DNA of 21,452 nucleotides, taken from contig JAEZYP010000061.1 in assembly GCA_023418995.1 (NCBI GenBank), positions 1-21,452 of the forward strand, written 5' to 3'. The translations under genes and the position numbers were made by a program. The notes under the pieces were generated by a model. It had not been told where the DNA came from. It did not search any database and saw nothing but the letters and a program-made list of their open reading frames with translations. How positions within the stretch are numbered: the stretch's first letter is position 1; every line of letters starts with the position of its first letter. Below are positions 7,282 through 13,673 of the stretch, in pieces. This DNA comes from Bacillota bacterium. Lineage in GTDB: Bacteria > Bacillota > Clostridia > Oscillospirales > Acutalibacteraceae.

Positions 7282-8076
7282 ATGAATAAAAAGTTCATGA
7301 TGATTGTTGCGGTTTCTGCTATTTGCTTAGCCACAGTAGGGGCAAGTTTTTCTGCTTCAGCGATGCAGGTTCCATCAAATCAGTTGTTACAGGAAGCAAA
7401 AAATCACAATTATATTACTATGCAAAGCAATATTCCTGTGACGAAGGTTGATAAAACTGCAGTCGCATCTCAATTTAGCATCAGTGCAGATAATTTAGGA
7501 GAAAAAACAGAAAACTACTACCAAGATTCCAGTAAAAACATTTATATGATTGACGACCAAAACCGTCTAACCACATTTTGGGAAGGCAGTTCAAAAGCGA
7601 ATAACAAAATATCTTCTTCAAACTCACAAGAAATTGATCCGGTTGATCTGCTTCAATGCGCTATAAAGAATACGGTTCCTAATAGCGGTAACTTTATAGT
7701 CGATAAAAATTCGTTTACCCGTGGATGCTATCATATTCTCATGAGGAGAAAAGTTGATCAGGATGTCTCTGATAGCATTACGGCGCGAATCAATCCCGAC
7801 GGAAGCATCGCCAGTATCAACGTAAATTATTGTAATGTTGATGCAGACCATCCAATTACTCAAGTGCATAAACAACAATTAGACGCTCAGGTTCAGAAAT
7901 ATATTGAGCAGAAGAAAAAATCGGATACCAACATTTCCGAAGACAAAATTTCATTCCGCAGCTATAATCGAGATGGAAATCAAATTGTAGCCACCTATAC
8001 GATTCGTTATACTTATCCAAGCGGAGATCGGGTCGCTTACGATGCAGAAACCAAATTTTATAAAATACCTGCATAG
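7282..8076 (+). CDS. Secreted protein of unknown function
   Basis: A 264-residue protein with a signal peptide (MNKKFMMIVAVSAICLATVG, cut near FSASA at about residue 27). AAAGGATG precedes the ATG. The mature part has no recognisable catalytic motif. It contains strand-turn-strand patterns (ITARINPDGSIASINVNY at about 166-183; VATYTIRYTYPSGDRVAYDAETKFYKIP at the C-terminus) reminiscent of PepSY- or YcdB-like domains, and a helical Gln/Lys-rich linker between them. It follows the possible caspase-like gene by 22 bases and likely shares its transcript, so it could be its inhibitor, substrate or partner. A decayed copy of residues about 54-80 lies at 8758-8847. Base composition is more AT-rich than that of the integration module. 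Confidence 0.65.
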   Translation: MNKKFMMIVAVSAICLATVGASFSASAMQVPSNQLLQEAKNHNYITMQSNIPVTKVDKTAVASQFSISADNLGEKTENYYQDSSKNIYMIDDQNRLTTFWEGSSKANNKISSSNSQEIDPVDLLQCAIKNTVPNSGNFIVDKNSFTRGCYHILMRRKVDQDVSDSITARINPDGSIASINVNYCNVDADHPITQVHKQQLDAQVQKYIEQKKKSDTNISEDKISFRSYNRDGNQIVATYTIRYTYPSGDRVAYDAETKFYKIPA

Positions 8077-8106
8077 CATCGACTTTTAGAATTTTTTAGA
8101 CAACTA

Positions 8107-8148
8107 AAATGGCTGACAGTCACTTCAATAGTGGCTGTCAGCCATTTG
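8107..8148 (+). terminator. Terminator-like hairpin after the secreted-protein genes
   Basis: ATGGCTGACAG (8109-8119) pairs perfectly with CTGTCAGCCAT (8135-8145), with an inner CACT/AGTG. The tail is only TTTGT, so termination may be partial. It lies 32 bases after the stop codon. Confidence 0.6.
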
Positions 8149-8757
8149 TCGTATAATGAGAATGCTGCCATAGGTTTGCAATTGGAACTTTCCCCACTTT
8201 TTATGGCAATATAATAGAAAATGAATCAACCACTTGGAAGAATCTCTGAAAGTTTCCGTTGTATCAGTTGGCTTCCTTACTCATTTACATGTTATTGTCT
8301 ACTTTAGACTGTAAAACGGACTTTCAGATTGACGGAAGTGTGTCAGTTAAAAATTAGAATTCTTCAAAAAATTCTGTCACAAAACGCCTTCCTGATTTGT
8401 CTTTATGTATAGAAGACAAATTTTATACTTATTATGAAACATGTTCAAACGGTTAGGAATAGACGCTACGGGGACATAATTTCAGTCTTCTTTCGTTCCA
8501 TACTGTTTTTGAAAGGCTAAATATCCAATAATTCTATCGCTTACCACCACATTATCCACCTTGGTTTATTTTATTACGGGTGAAGGCTTGTGGTCTATAG
8601 CTTTATGACTTCTATTTATACTTAATACCTATAATTGATTATAATGAAAAATTATCGTTTGGGGATGCGTTATTTGCCATTTGTATCTCCGTATCTGTGT
8701 TAGCAAAACAGTTTACGATAGCATGCACAGACTAGAACGATGCAATTGTAGGGCGCT
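8149..8757 (+). other. AT-rich gene-free stretch
   Basis: Neither strand holds a credible ORF with a ribosome site. The sequence is AT-rich and looks like decayed coding DNA, perhaps the front part of the pseudogene fragment that follows. I see no RNA motif or repeat here that I can support. Confidence 0.5.
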
Positions 8758-8847
8758 ATGACTCGGGTTGATAAAGCTGTAGTCGAATTTCAATTTGGCA
8801 GCTGGTTAGATGATTTAGCAGAAAAAGCAGGAAATTACTATCGATAG
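8758..8847 (+). pseudogene. Decayed fragment of a copy of the 7282 secreted-protein gene
   Basis: Bases 8761-8850 align without gaps to 7441-7530 of the intact gene at about 74% identity (23 mismatches in 90 by hand). The frame is kept: TRVDKAVVEFQFGSWLDDLAEKAGNYYR corresponds to TKVDKTAVASQFSISADNLGEKTENYYQ, and it then meets a TAG. No flanking gene structure is left. This points to an old tandem duplication followed by decay. Confidence 0.7.
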
Positions 8848-8908
8848 ACCTCTTCGTGTATTAGATTGCCTTGCAAAATAATATGCGTTTTACAAAAATT
8901 GAAGGCGC

Positions 8909-8950
8909 TGCCCGCCCAACAAAAAAACGTAGGTTTGGCGGGATTTTTTT
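8909..8950 (+). terminator. Intrinsic terminator
   Basis: CCCGCC (8911-8916) with AAC pairs with GTT and GGCGGG (8937-8942), followed by ATTTTTTT. It is strong but has no intact gene just upstream, so it may be a relic of the decayed copy. Confidence 0.7.
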
Positions 8951-8975
8951 CATGCCTGGATGGCTATAAATAACG

Positions 8976-9008
8976 CCCTCTGAACTTACAGTTCGGAGGG
9001 TATTTTTA
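8976..9008 (+). terminator. Second intrinsic terminator
   Basis: CCCTCTGAACT (8976-8986) pairs with AGTTCGGAGGG (8990-9000) around a TAC loop, followed by TATTTTTAT. With the hairpin at 8909 it strongly insulates the integration module from upstream transcription. Confidence 0.75.
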
Positions 9009-9036
9009 TGTATACTTTATATGTCTTAAAATTTAA

Positions 9037-9061
9037 GCGACCGCTATTACGTAGCGGTCGA
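9037..9061 (+). repeat. Perfect 9-bp inverted repeat
   Basis: CGACCGCTA (9038-9046) and TAGCGGTCG (9052-9060) are separated by five bases, with no T-run after. It could be an operator or an RNA hairpin. Two TCGGTCACC direct repeats (9145-9153 and 9266-9274) lie between it and the next gene and might be regulator sites. Otherwise 9062-9327 shows no gene. Confidence 0.45.
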
Positions 9062-9327
9062 GCGTGATGAAGCAAACAGCTTTGTATACGCTGCTTTAAT
9101 TCGAAAACTATCAAAAAAAGGCCATTTCTGTCTATGGAAGCAAATCGGTCACCAACACAAACTAACAGAGAATGTTCAATGCGAACACAATTATAAGAGC
9201 TTACTAACGGACAGCCATGTCTGCAGGTATGCCCTTTTTTTGTTGCATATAATCATTCCCCAGTGTCGGTCACCGCCTTCTTGTCCTTCGTTTTCAACTC
9301 AATTTTGAAAATTTGGAGGACAAGCTT

Positions 9328-9714
9328 ATGTCAGAAAAACAAAAACCGATGGCCTACTATAAATGTGTCGTTTTCAATTCTCTGAAAAACGAGTACCGGC
9401 AGAATGATAATGCCGCCAAGTACATTGTTCCGGTTGGGGAAGAACTGTTTGAATCAGATCAGGTTGTAGAGTTTGATTCTCTGCTGGAGCTCAGCATTCC
9501 AGAACACAGCCCCGAGGATTGGCTGATGTTCATTGAAGATCAGCGACTGTTTTATGCTTTACAAAAGATAAATAGGCAAGAACTTATGCTGGTGTTTTTA
9601 AAGTTTCAAAAAGGGTATACGCAGGCGGAACTGGCCGAATTCTATCATTTATCGCAGCAGGCGGTCAGTAAGCGGCAGCGGGCAATTTTAAAGAAAATCA
9701 AGAATCTTTTGTAA
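9328..9714 (+). CDS. Sigma-70 region 4-like regulator of the element
   Basis: A 128-residue protein whose C-terminal third is a clear sigma region 4 HTH: YALQKINRQELMLVFLKFQKGYTQAELAEFYHLSQQAVSKRQRAILKKIKNL. The N-terminal part (YYKCVVFNSLKNEYR) resembles the small sigma-like proteins found on Tn916/Tn1549-type elements. GGAGGA lies seven bases before the ATG at 9328; the TTG at 9313 is not favoured. In such elements the protein is thought to help transcribe conjugation or excision genes; that role is inferred here. It is followed by a structured non-coding block rather than directly by another gene. Confidence 0.75.
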   Translation: MSEKQKPMAYYKCVVFNSLKNEYRQNDNAAKYIVPVGEELFESDQVVEFDSLLELSIPEHSPEDWLMFIEDQRLFYALQKINRQELMLVFLKFQKGYTQAELAEFYHLSQQAVSKRQRAILKKIKNLL

Positions 9715-9774
9715 TCTGGTTGTAGAAATACCCTGTTAATGTGTCATAGAGGGTGAGAAGAAGTTCTCATCCTC

Positions 9775-10170
9775 TATTTCGGTACCTTGAAAATTACATA
9801 TCCGGAAGCACCGGTACATGAACTGTCCGACCGTGATGAGCGGCAGCGACATTGACGGGCGCGCCACGACTGCCTGCGGATGGGTGACAGACATCCGCCG
9901 AACCGACAGCATCGAAGGTGATGAGCGACAAGGCCCGGTCATATAACAGCCTGTGGTGGGCTGTTTCGCCATGAAACGGACAAGGACAATGCTACTTCCG
10001 TCCAGCCACAGTCCCGCCTGAATGCGGGGTCACGCAATGGGGGCGGCTCGCAGAGATCCTGGGAGAGGTGAAAATCCTATGGTGCCTGACTAACCGTCAG
10101 ACCGCCTGTGCTTCCGCCCTAGCTTCGGGAAGCAGTGCCGAATAGAAGCAAGAAAGCGAAGAACAAGTTT
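9775..10170 (+). ncRNA. Hairpin-rich block, candidate structured RNA of unknown family
   Basis: About 400 bases, GC-richer than the flanks, with no long plausible ORF on the plus strand but many compact hairpins: GCGGATG/CATCCGC (9876-9898), AACAGCC/GGCTGTT (9945-9965), ACGGA/TCCGT (9976-10001), CCCGC/GCGGG (10013-10028), CTGAC/GTCAG (10086-10100) and GCTTCC/GGAAGC (10110-10133). The ten-base motif GTGATGAGCG occurs twice (about 9833 and 9919). A 42-codon ORF (9818-9946, MNCPTVMSGSDIDGRATTAC...) with a weak GGAAG site overlaps the front part, so a small protein, or a decayed gene, is an alternative. It does not match the group II intron, RNase P, tmRNA or riboswitch patterns I know. Confidence 0.4.
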
Positions 10171-10182
10171 ATATAAATCGGA

Positions 10183-10208
10183 GGACAGCTGTGTCAAAAC
10201 GGCTGTCC
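10183..10208 (+). promoter_or_regulatory. Leader hairpin ahead of mazF
   Basis: GGACAGC (10183-10189) pairs with GCTGTCC (10202-10208) around a 12-base loop, with no T-run. The stem includes part of the GGAGGA ribosome site and the codons of the short leader ORF, so ribosomes on that ORF would open it. Confidence 0.5.
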
Positions 10209-10220
10209 TTCGTTACATAA
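10191..10220 (+). CDS. Nine-codon leader ORF before mazF
   Basis: GTG (10191) to TAA (10218-10220) encodes (M)SKRLSFVT. GGAGGA (10180-10185) is five bases upstream, a near-ideal ribosome site. The stop abuts the GGGGGA ribosome site of mazF, which suggests translational coupling or attenuation. The last codons carry TACAT (10214-10218), the RNA sequence cut by several Firmicutes MazF toxins, so the toxin might trim its own leader. The function is inferred only. Confidence 0.4.
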   Translation: MSKRLSFVT

Positions 10221-10232
10221 GGGGGACGAGTC

Positions 10233-10637
10233 ATGGAAGTGTGCAGGGGCGATATTTTCTATGTTGATTTCACTCCGGTGGTGGGCTGTGAGCAGGGCGG
10301 CGTACGCCCCGCCTTGATTATTCAGAACAACATCGGCAACAAGCACAGCCCTACCATCATCGTTGCAGCAATCACCAGCCGCATGGGAAAGAACCACCTA
10401 CCGACCCATGTGCCATTGGATGGCGTTGAAATTGGCCTGCGGAAGAATTCCATTGTTATGCTGGAACAGATTCGCACGATCGACCGTTCGCGTCTGCATA
10501 CTTATTTGGGACACATCAGTAATAATTACCTTCAGCAGGTGGACCGGGCACTGGGTGTCAGTCTGGGGTTTTGCAAAAAGCAACCTGAGATAAAGGAGGA
10601 GCAGTATGAAACGAGCATGGCTTTATTGTCGCATTGA
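10233..10637 (+). CDS. mazF: MazF/PemK-type mRNA interferase, no adjacent antitoxin
   Basis: A 134-residue protein with the whole MazF pattern: RGDIFYVDFTPVVGCEQGGVRPALIIQN, then SPTIIVAAIT, LPTHVPL, and a C-terminal NSIVMLEQIRTIDRSRL. The GG(V)RP loop arginine and the Thr of IVAAIT are the catalytic residues known in the family, which cuts single-stranded mRNA at short motifs. GGGGGA lies seven bases before the ATG. It is somewhat longer than the usual 110-120 residues because of a C-terminal tail that overlaps the next gene by 32 bases. No MazE-like gene lies within the window next to it. It opens the excision/integration operon and may stabilise the element or be used as a regulator. Confidence 0.9.
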   Translation: MEVCRGDIFYVDFTPVVGCEQGGVRPALIIQNNIGNKHSPTIIVAAITSRMGKNHLPTHVPLDGVEIGLRKNSIVMLEQIRTIDRSRLHTYLGHISNNYLQQVDRALGVSLGFCKKQPEIKEEQYETSMALLSH

Positions 10638-10938
10638 TGCGCCGGAGGATCAAAATGGTGCACTGAAAAAGCAGGAGAAACAGTTATTTGAATTTTGCGA
10701 ACAGCTGGGATACCAGCCTGTCGGTACCAGCAGTGATCTGGGTGGCAACCGCGATCTGGAAAAACAGATACAGGCTGCTGTCGTGAAGCATTTTGACGTA
10801 CTCCTCGTCAGTAGCCTTTTTTATATCCACCATGACCGAAGCCGGGCAATTCAATATGTGCGGCAACTGCAAAGTCTCGGAGTTGAAGTGATCTCTCCGT
10901 TGGAGGGACGCATTTCCGCAGAGGAGGTTCCGTTATGA
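10606..10938 (+). CDS. Resolvase N-terminal domain protein lacking the catalytic serine
   Basis: 110 residues resembling only the N-terminal domain of serine recombinases: AWLYCRIDAPEDQNGALKKQEKQLFEFCEQLGYQPVG, then VKHFDVLLVSSL and IQYVRQLQSLGVEVISP. In active enzymes the first strand reads YxRVS; here it is YCRID, so the nucleophilic Ser is replaced by Asp. There is no recombinase or zinc-ribbon DNA-binding part. Catalysis is therefore unlikely. It may be an accessory or regulatory protein. GGAGGA is seven bases before the ATG. It overlaps mazF at its start and the excisionase at its end (ATGA), so it belongs to the same operon. Confidence 0.75.
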   Translation: MKRAWLYCRIDAPEDQNGALKKQEKQLFEFCEQLGYQPVGTSSDLGGNRDLEKQIQAAVVKHFDVLLVSSLFYIHHDRSRAIQYVRQLQSLGVEVISPLEGRISAEEVPL

Positions 10939-11252
10939 TCGCCGTTTCGGAACGTGTATTTCTGTCGATGTTCAAGGATGAACCAGAAGTGCTGACGGTT
11001 CCCGAAGCCGCCAAACTGCTGCGCATCGGTATCAACAACACCTATCGGTTGGCCAGCGACGGAAGGCTTGGAAGCATTCGGGTAACCAATAAGGTCCTGA
11101 TTCCCAAAATGTCCGTTATCGCGTTTCTCGTCGAAAATAACCCGTGCAAGTTTGTGCTGTCTGATGCATGGACTTCTCCGTCAGAGTGTGGTATCGTGTG
11201 TCCTGCCGACGGTAGAAAAGCAGAGAATCTAACGAAAGGAGAGCAGAAATGA
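10935..11252 (+). CDS. xis: Excisionase (Xis) of the integrative element
   Basis: A 105-residue protein with an excisionase HTH/wing: EVLTVPEAAKLLRIGINNTYRLASDGRLGSIRVTNKVLIPKMSVIAFLVEN (17-67). Small proteins of this type bend DNA at the attachment site and direct the integrase towards excision. Both ends overlap neighbours by ATGA, first the resolvase-like gene and then the integrase, which is the usual xis-int arrangement. The C-terminal 35 residues are polar and not recognisable. It resembles the partial HTH protein at the left edge of the window. Confidence 0.8.
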   Translation: MIAVSERVFLSMFKDEPEVLTVPEAAKLLRIGINNTYRLASDGRLGSIRVTNKVLIPKMSVIAFLVENNPCKFVLSDAWTSPSECGIVCPADGRKAENLTKGEQK

Positions 11253-12496
11253 AACGAATTACAGGACGTCTGGCTACCAAAAATCAAAAATGGTACGCTG
11301 TGCTGAATCTTTACGACACCGAGGGAAATCGCAAGCAAAAATGGATGAACCTCGATCTGGATGAGAAGCGCGGGACTAAAACGGAAGCCAATTATCGTCT
11401 GGAGAAGCTGCTGATGCAATACAATACTGGTGATCTGTATTTACAGGATACCATGACCCACGCGCAACGGGAGCGCAACCGGATCGCCAATATGATGGTG
11501 GAGGATTATCTCCGTGAATGGCTGGAGCAGCACAAGCCCAATATCAGCAACTCGACCTACGTGAATTATAAGCGGATGATTGACGGTCGGGTGACGACCT
11601 TCTTCAAGCCGATGAAGCTCAAAGTAAAAGAGGTCACCGGCGACGAGGTCAACGCCTATTACGCCGAGATTCGCGCAGACGGGCTGAAAGGCACGACGGC
11701 GCAGCGTCACCACGCCATGCTGCACAGAGCCTTTAAACAGGCTGTCAAGCGGCGTATCATCGCATCAAACCCATGTCAGCAGGCGGATCGGCCTAAGTCT
11801 GTACCGTTCATCGGCAACTATTATAATGCGGATGAACTGAAGGAGCTTCTGAACTGTGTAGAAGGCGACCCCATCCGCTTAGTGATTATGCTCGCGGCCT
11901 ACTACGGTCTGCGTCGCAGCGAGGTGCTGGGGTTGAAATGGTCGGCGGTGGATTTTACCGCCAAGACGGTCAGCATTCGTCACAAGATTTTGGAGGAGGA
12001 AACCAAGTCCGGTGTTGTACTCAAGGGTTATGACGTAATGAAAACAAAATCCTCCTACCGCACTCTGCCGCTGATCCCCCATGTTGAGGAAGAACTTCTG
12101 GCGGAAAAAGCGAGGCAGGAGGAAATGCGTACAGTCATGCGAGGCGCTTACAGCAAGGAATATGCGGAGTACATATGCGTGGACGCGCTGGGCAGGTTGA
12201 TCACCCCGCAGTATGTCAGCAACCATTTTCAGGTGATTCTCAAAGAAAACGGATTGCGGAAAATCCGCTTCCACGATTTGCGGCATACCTGCGCTTCGCT
12301 CCTGCTGGCCAACAACATTCCAATGAAAATGATTCAGGACTGGCTGGGACATTCCGACATGGCAACCACCGCCAACATCTACTCCCACATCGACAGCACC
12401 AGCAAGCTGGCCAGCGCGAACGCGATTGGGGAAGTTCTGGGAGATGAACCAGAACAGGAAAACGCAGAAGCTCAGGACACAGAAAGTGAAGAATAA
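11249..12496 (+). CDS. int: Tyrosine recombinase, ICE integrase
   Basis: A 415-residue Tn916/Tn1549-type integrase. The N-terminal arm-binding domain (about 1-60) is followed by a SAM-like core-binding domain (VEDYLREWLEQHKPN, about 84-170) and the catalytic domain. Catalytic residues visible are Arg222 (GLRRSEVLGLKW), Lys267 in the KTKSSYRTLPL turn, His342 and Arg345 (HDLRH), His368 (WLGHSDM) and Tyr378 (NIYSHID). The C-terminus is an acidic tail. It starts at the ATGA overlap with xis and lies 224 bp from tRNA-Ser(CGA), its likely target. All active-site residues are present, so the enzyme should be active. Confidence 0.95.
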   Translation: MKRITGRLATKNQKWYAVLNLYDTEGNRKQKWMNLDLDEKRGTKTEANYRLEKLLMQYNTGDLYLQDTMTHAQRERNRIANMMVEDYLREWLEQHKPNISNSTYVNYKRMIDGRVTTFFKPMKLKVKEVTGDEVNAYYAEIRADGLKGTTAQRHHAMLHRAFKQAVKRRIIASNPCQQADRPKSVPFIGNYYNADELKELLNCVEGDPIRLVIMLAAYYGLRRSEVLGLKWSAVDFTAKTVSIRHKILEEETKSGVVLKGYDVMKTKSSYRTLPLIPHVEEELLAEKARQEEMRTVMRGAYSKEYAEYICVDALGRLITPQYVSNHFQVILKENGLRKIRFHDLRHTCASLLLANNIPMKMIQDWLGHSDMATTANIYSHIDSTSKLASANAIGEVLGDEPEQENAEAQDTESEE

Positions 12497-12542
12497 GGCT
12501 ACCAGATCATCCGAACCCATACATGCTTTTTATGCAGAACAC

Positions 12543-12569
12543 ATTTTCATCTTGCAAATTTTCTTGCAA
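12543..12569 (+). repeat. Integrase arm-type repeat, left copy
   Basis: This 27-bp segment carries two CTTGCAA motifs and is matched, inverted and with one small difference, by 12865-12890 on the other side of the tRNA. Repeats flanking a tRNA att site next to int are the expected arm-binding sites of a tyrosine recombinase. Confidence 0.55.
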
Positions 12570-12690
12570 AAGGGCCGCAAAGCCGCTTACTGTAAGGCTT
12601 GCGGGAATCGTAAATTTCAAAAAAAGGCTGCAAAATGATAAATTTATTCCATTTTGAGAAAATTCAGAGGCCCAAAAAGGCAAGAAGAAG

Positions 12691-12721
12691 CCCGCACAAA
12701 CGCAGTGTTCATGCGGGTTTT
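12691..12721 (+). terminator. Terminator between int and tRNA-Ser
   Basis: CCCGCA (12691-12696) pairs with TGCGGG (12712-12717), followed by TTTT on the plus strand. Reading the other way, the stem is followed by a pyrimidine-rich run, so it could also end the tRNA transcript. Confidence 0.6.
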
Positions 12722-12809
12722 GGCGGAAGCGGTGGGATTCGAACCCACGAGACCTTGCGGTCTACCTGATTTCGAGTCAGGGCCGTTATGACCACTTCGA
12801 TACGCTTCC
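12721..12809 (-). tRNA. tRNA-Ser(CGA)
   Basis: On the minus strand, the acceptor GGAAGCG pairs with CGCTTCC, followed by G and an encoded CCA. The anticodon stem CCTGA/TCAGG encloses the loop CTCGAAA, giving the anticodon CGA for serine. The long variable arm GACC-GCAA-GGTC and the T arm GTGGG-TTCGAAT-CCCAC are perfect, as expected for tRNA-Ser. The first 42 nt also form the att core of the element. Confidence 0.95.
12768..12809 (+). repeat. att core copy 1, inside tRNA-Ser
   Basis: This 42-bp segment (tRNA nucleotides 1-42, up to just past the anticodon loop) is identical to 12970-13011. The identity ends abruptly on both sides, as expected of an integration site duplication. Confidence 0.8.
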
Positions 12810-12864
12810 ATTGTATTTTCAACCGATTTCTCGGTGAAAAGGCGATATTCAATTGATTGCAAAA

Positions 12865-12890
12865 TTGCAAGAAAACTGCAAGATGAAAAT
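12865..12890 (+). repeat. Integrase arm-type repeat, right copy
   Basis: This segment is inverted relative to 12543-12569, with matching TTGCAAGA and TGCAAGATGAAAAT parts. A second inverted pair, TTCATGCGGGTT (12708-12719) and AACCCGCATGAA (12919-12930), also spans the tRNA. Confidence 0.5.
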
Positions 12891-12969
12891 TAAAACTTCT
12901 GCCAAATCGGAGCCGCGAACCCGCATGAATACAGGCTTTGTTGAGCCTGCCCCATTGCTGACCACACGC

Positions 12970-13011
12970 GATTTCGAGTCAGGGCCGTTATGACCACTTC
13001 GATACGCTTCC
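12970..13011 (+). repeat. att core copy 2 (orphan tRNA-Ser 5' half)
   Basis: An exact 42-bp copy of the tRNA-Ser 5' half. The bases to its left (12907-12969) do not complete a proper tRNA, although they hold a T-arm-like GCGAACCCGC and a variable-arm-like CAGGCT/AGCCTG stem. They are probably a decayed 3' half. It is likely the chromosomal remnant of the original gene or of a second insertion. Confidence 0.75.
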
Positions 13012-13108
13012 TTATCTTATTTTCACATCTGCCGATTATTCATAATCCCGTTATAGATGCTTAATTATTGTAAATAGAATAGGGGGAAATGTCAAGTGTT
13101 TTTCCTGT

Positions 13109-13128
13109 TTTTCGGCTTTTGCCGAAAA
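13109..13128 (+). repeat. 8-bp hairpin upstream of cwlJ
   Basis: TTTTCGGC (13109-13116) pairs with GCCGAAAA (13121-13128) around TTTT. It may be a weak terminator or an insulator. Further on, TGTGCC (13144-13149) and GGCACA (13163-13168) form an operator-like inverted repeat, and CATATTAT beside it could be a sporulation sigma -10. Both are weak. The rest of 13012-13206 shows no gene. Confidence 0.35.
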
Positions 13129-13206
13129 TATATGGAGGTTAATTGTGCCATGAGAGGATAACGGCACATATTATGCTAGCAGACAACTTATAAAAAGGTG
13201 ATACAA

Positions 13207-13653
13207 ATGCCAATTACAACCAGAGAATTATTAGCGCGAATGATAAAATGTGAAGCCGGCGGCGAGGGCGACGACGGAATGCGTGCGGTTTCCTCTATCA
13301 TTACGAACCGTGCAAACGTAAATTACGGGGAATTTGCGCGGGTGAGCCAGGGCGGAAACTTCCGCAATATCATGGAGCAGCCAGGGCAGTTTACCTGCAT
13401 GAAAACGACGGTTGGCGGCCAGTATAACCCGCAGAATGTCTGGAATATGGACCCGGAGGAGATTCACTACGAGATTGCGGACTGGGCAATTGCAAATAAT
13501 ATTTTCGGTCCTGTAGGCGACAGCCTGTTCTACTTTAACCCGTATAATCCCCAATGCCCGCCTTATTTCCCCGCAAATCAGGCCGGTGTAATTTATAACC
13601 GGATACATGAGCATTGCTTCTACACCCCTACATCCAATTACGCGAATACTTGA
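13207..13653 (+). CDS. cwlJ: Spore cortex-lytic enzyme CwlJ-like cell wall hydrolase
   Basis: A 148-residue protein of the SleB/CwlJ catalytic family (Hydrolase_2), close to the roughly 140 residues of CwlJ. It starts TTRELLARMIKCEAGGEGDDGMRAVSSIITNR, where the Glu of CEAGGE is the family's catalytic acid, followed by FxxVxxGGNFRNIM, QFT and ALFYFNP-like segments. It has no signal peptide, as usual for CwlJ, which is placed in the coat. It degrades muramic-lactam cortex peptidoglycan during germination. The ATG at 13207 follows AAGGTG by six bases; a GTG at 13198 lies within that ribosome site. The following gene is gerQ, which supports the CwlJ assignment over SleB. Confidence 0.88.
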   Translation: MPITTRELLARMIKCEAGGEGDDGMRAVSSIITNRANVNYGEFARVSQGGNFRNIMEQPGQFTCMKTTVGGQYNPQNVWNMDPEEIHYEIADWAIANNIFGPVGDSLFYFNPYNPQCPPYFPANQAGVIYNRIHEHCFYTPTSNYANT

Positions 13654-13673
13654 CGTTAAGGAGGAATTTCAGT

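Noticed and set aside
9736..9972. 78-codon minus-strand ORF over the structured block
   Set aside because: It has no clear ribosome site and lies opposite a hairpin-rich stretch. Its open frame can be explained by base composition. It is kept only as an alternative in the finding on the structured block.
9775..10170. Group II intron, tmRNA or RNase P RNA
   Set aside because: There is no GTGCG intron start, no domain V-like hairpin, no maturase gene, and none of the conserved tmRNA or RNase P sequence blocks that I know.
12426..12638. 70-codon ORF overlapping the end of int
   Set aside because: It starts inside the integrase gene in another frame, has no ribosome site, and runs into the att arm repeats.
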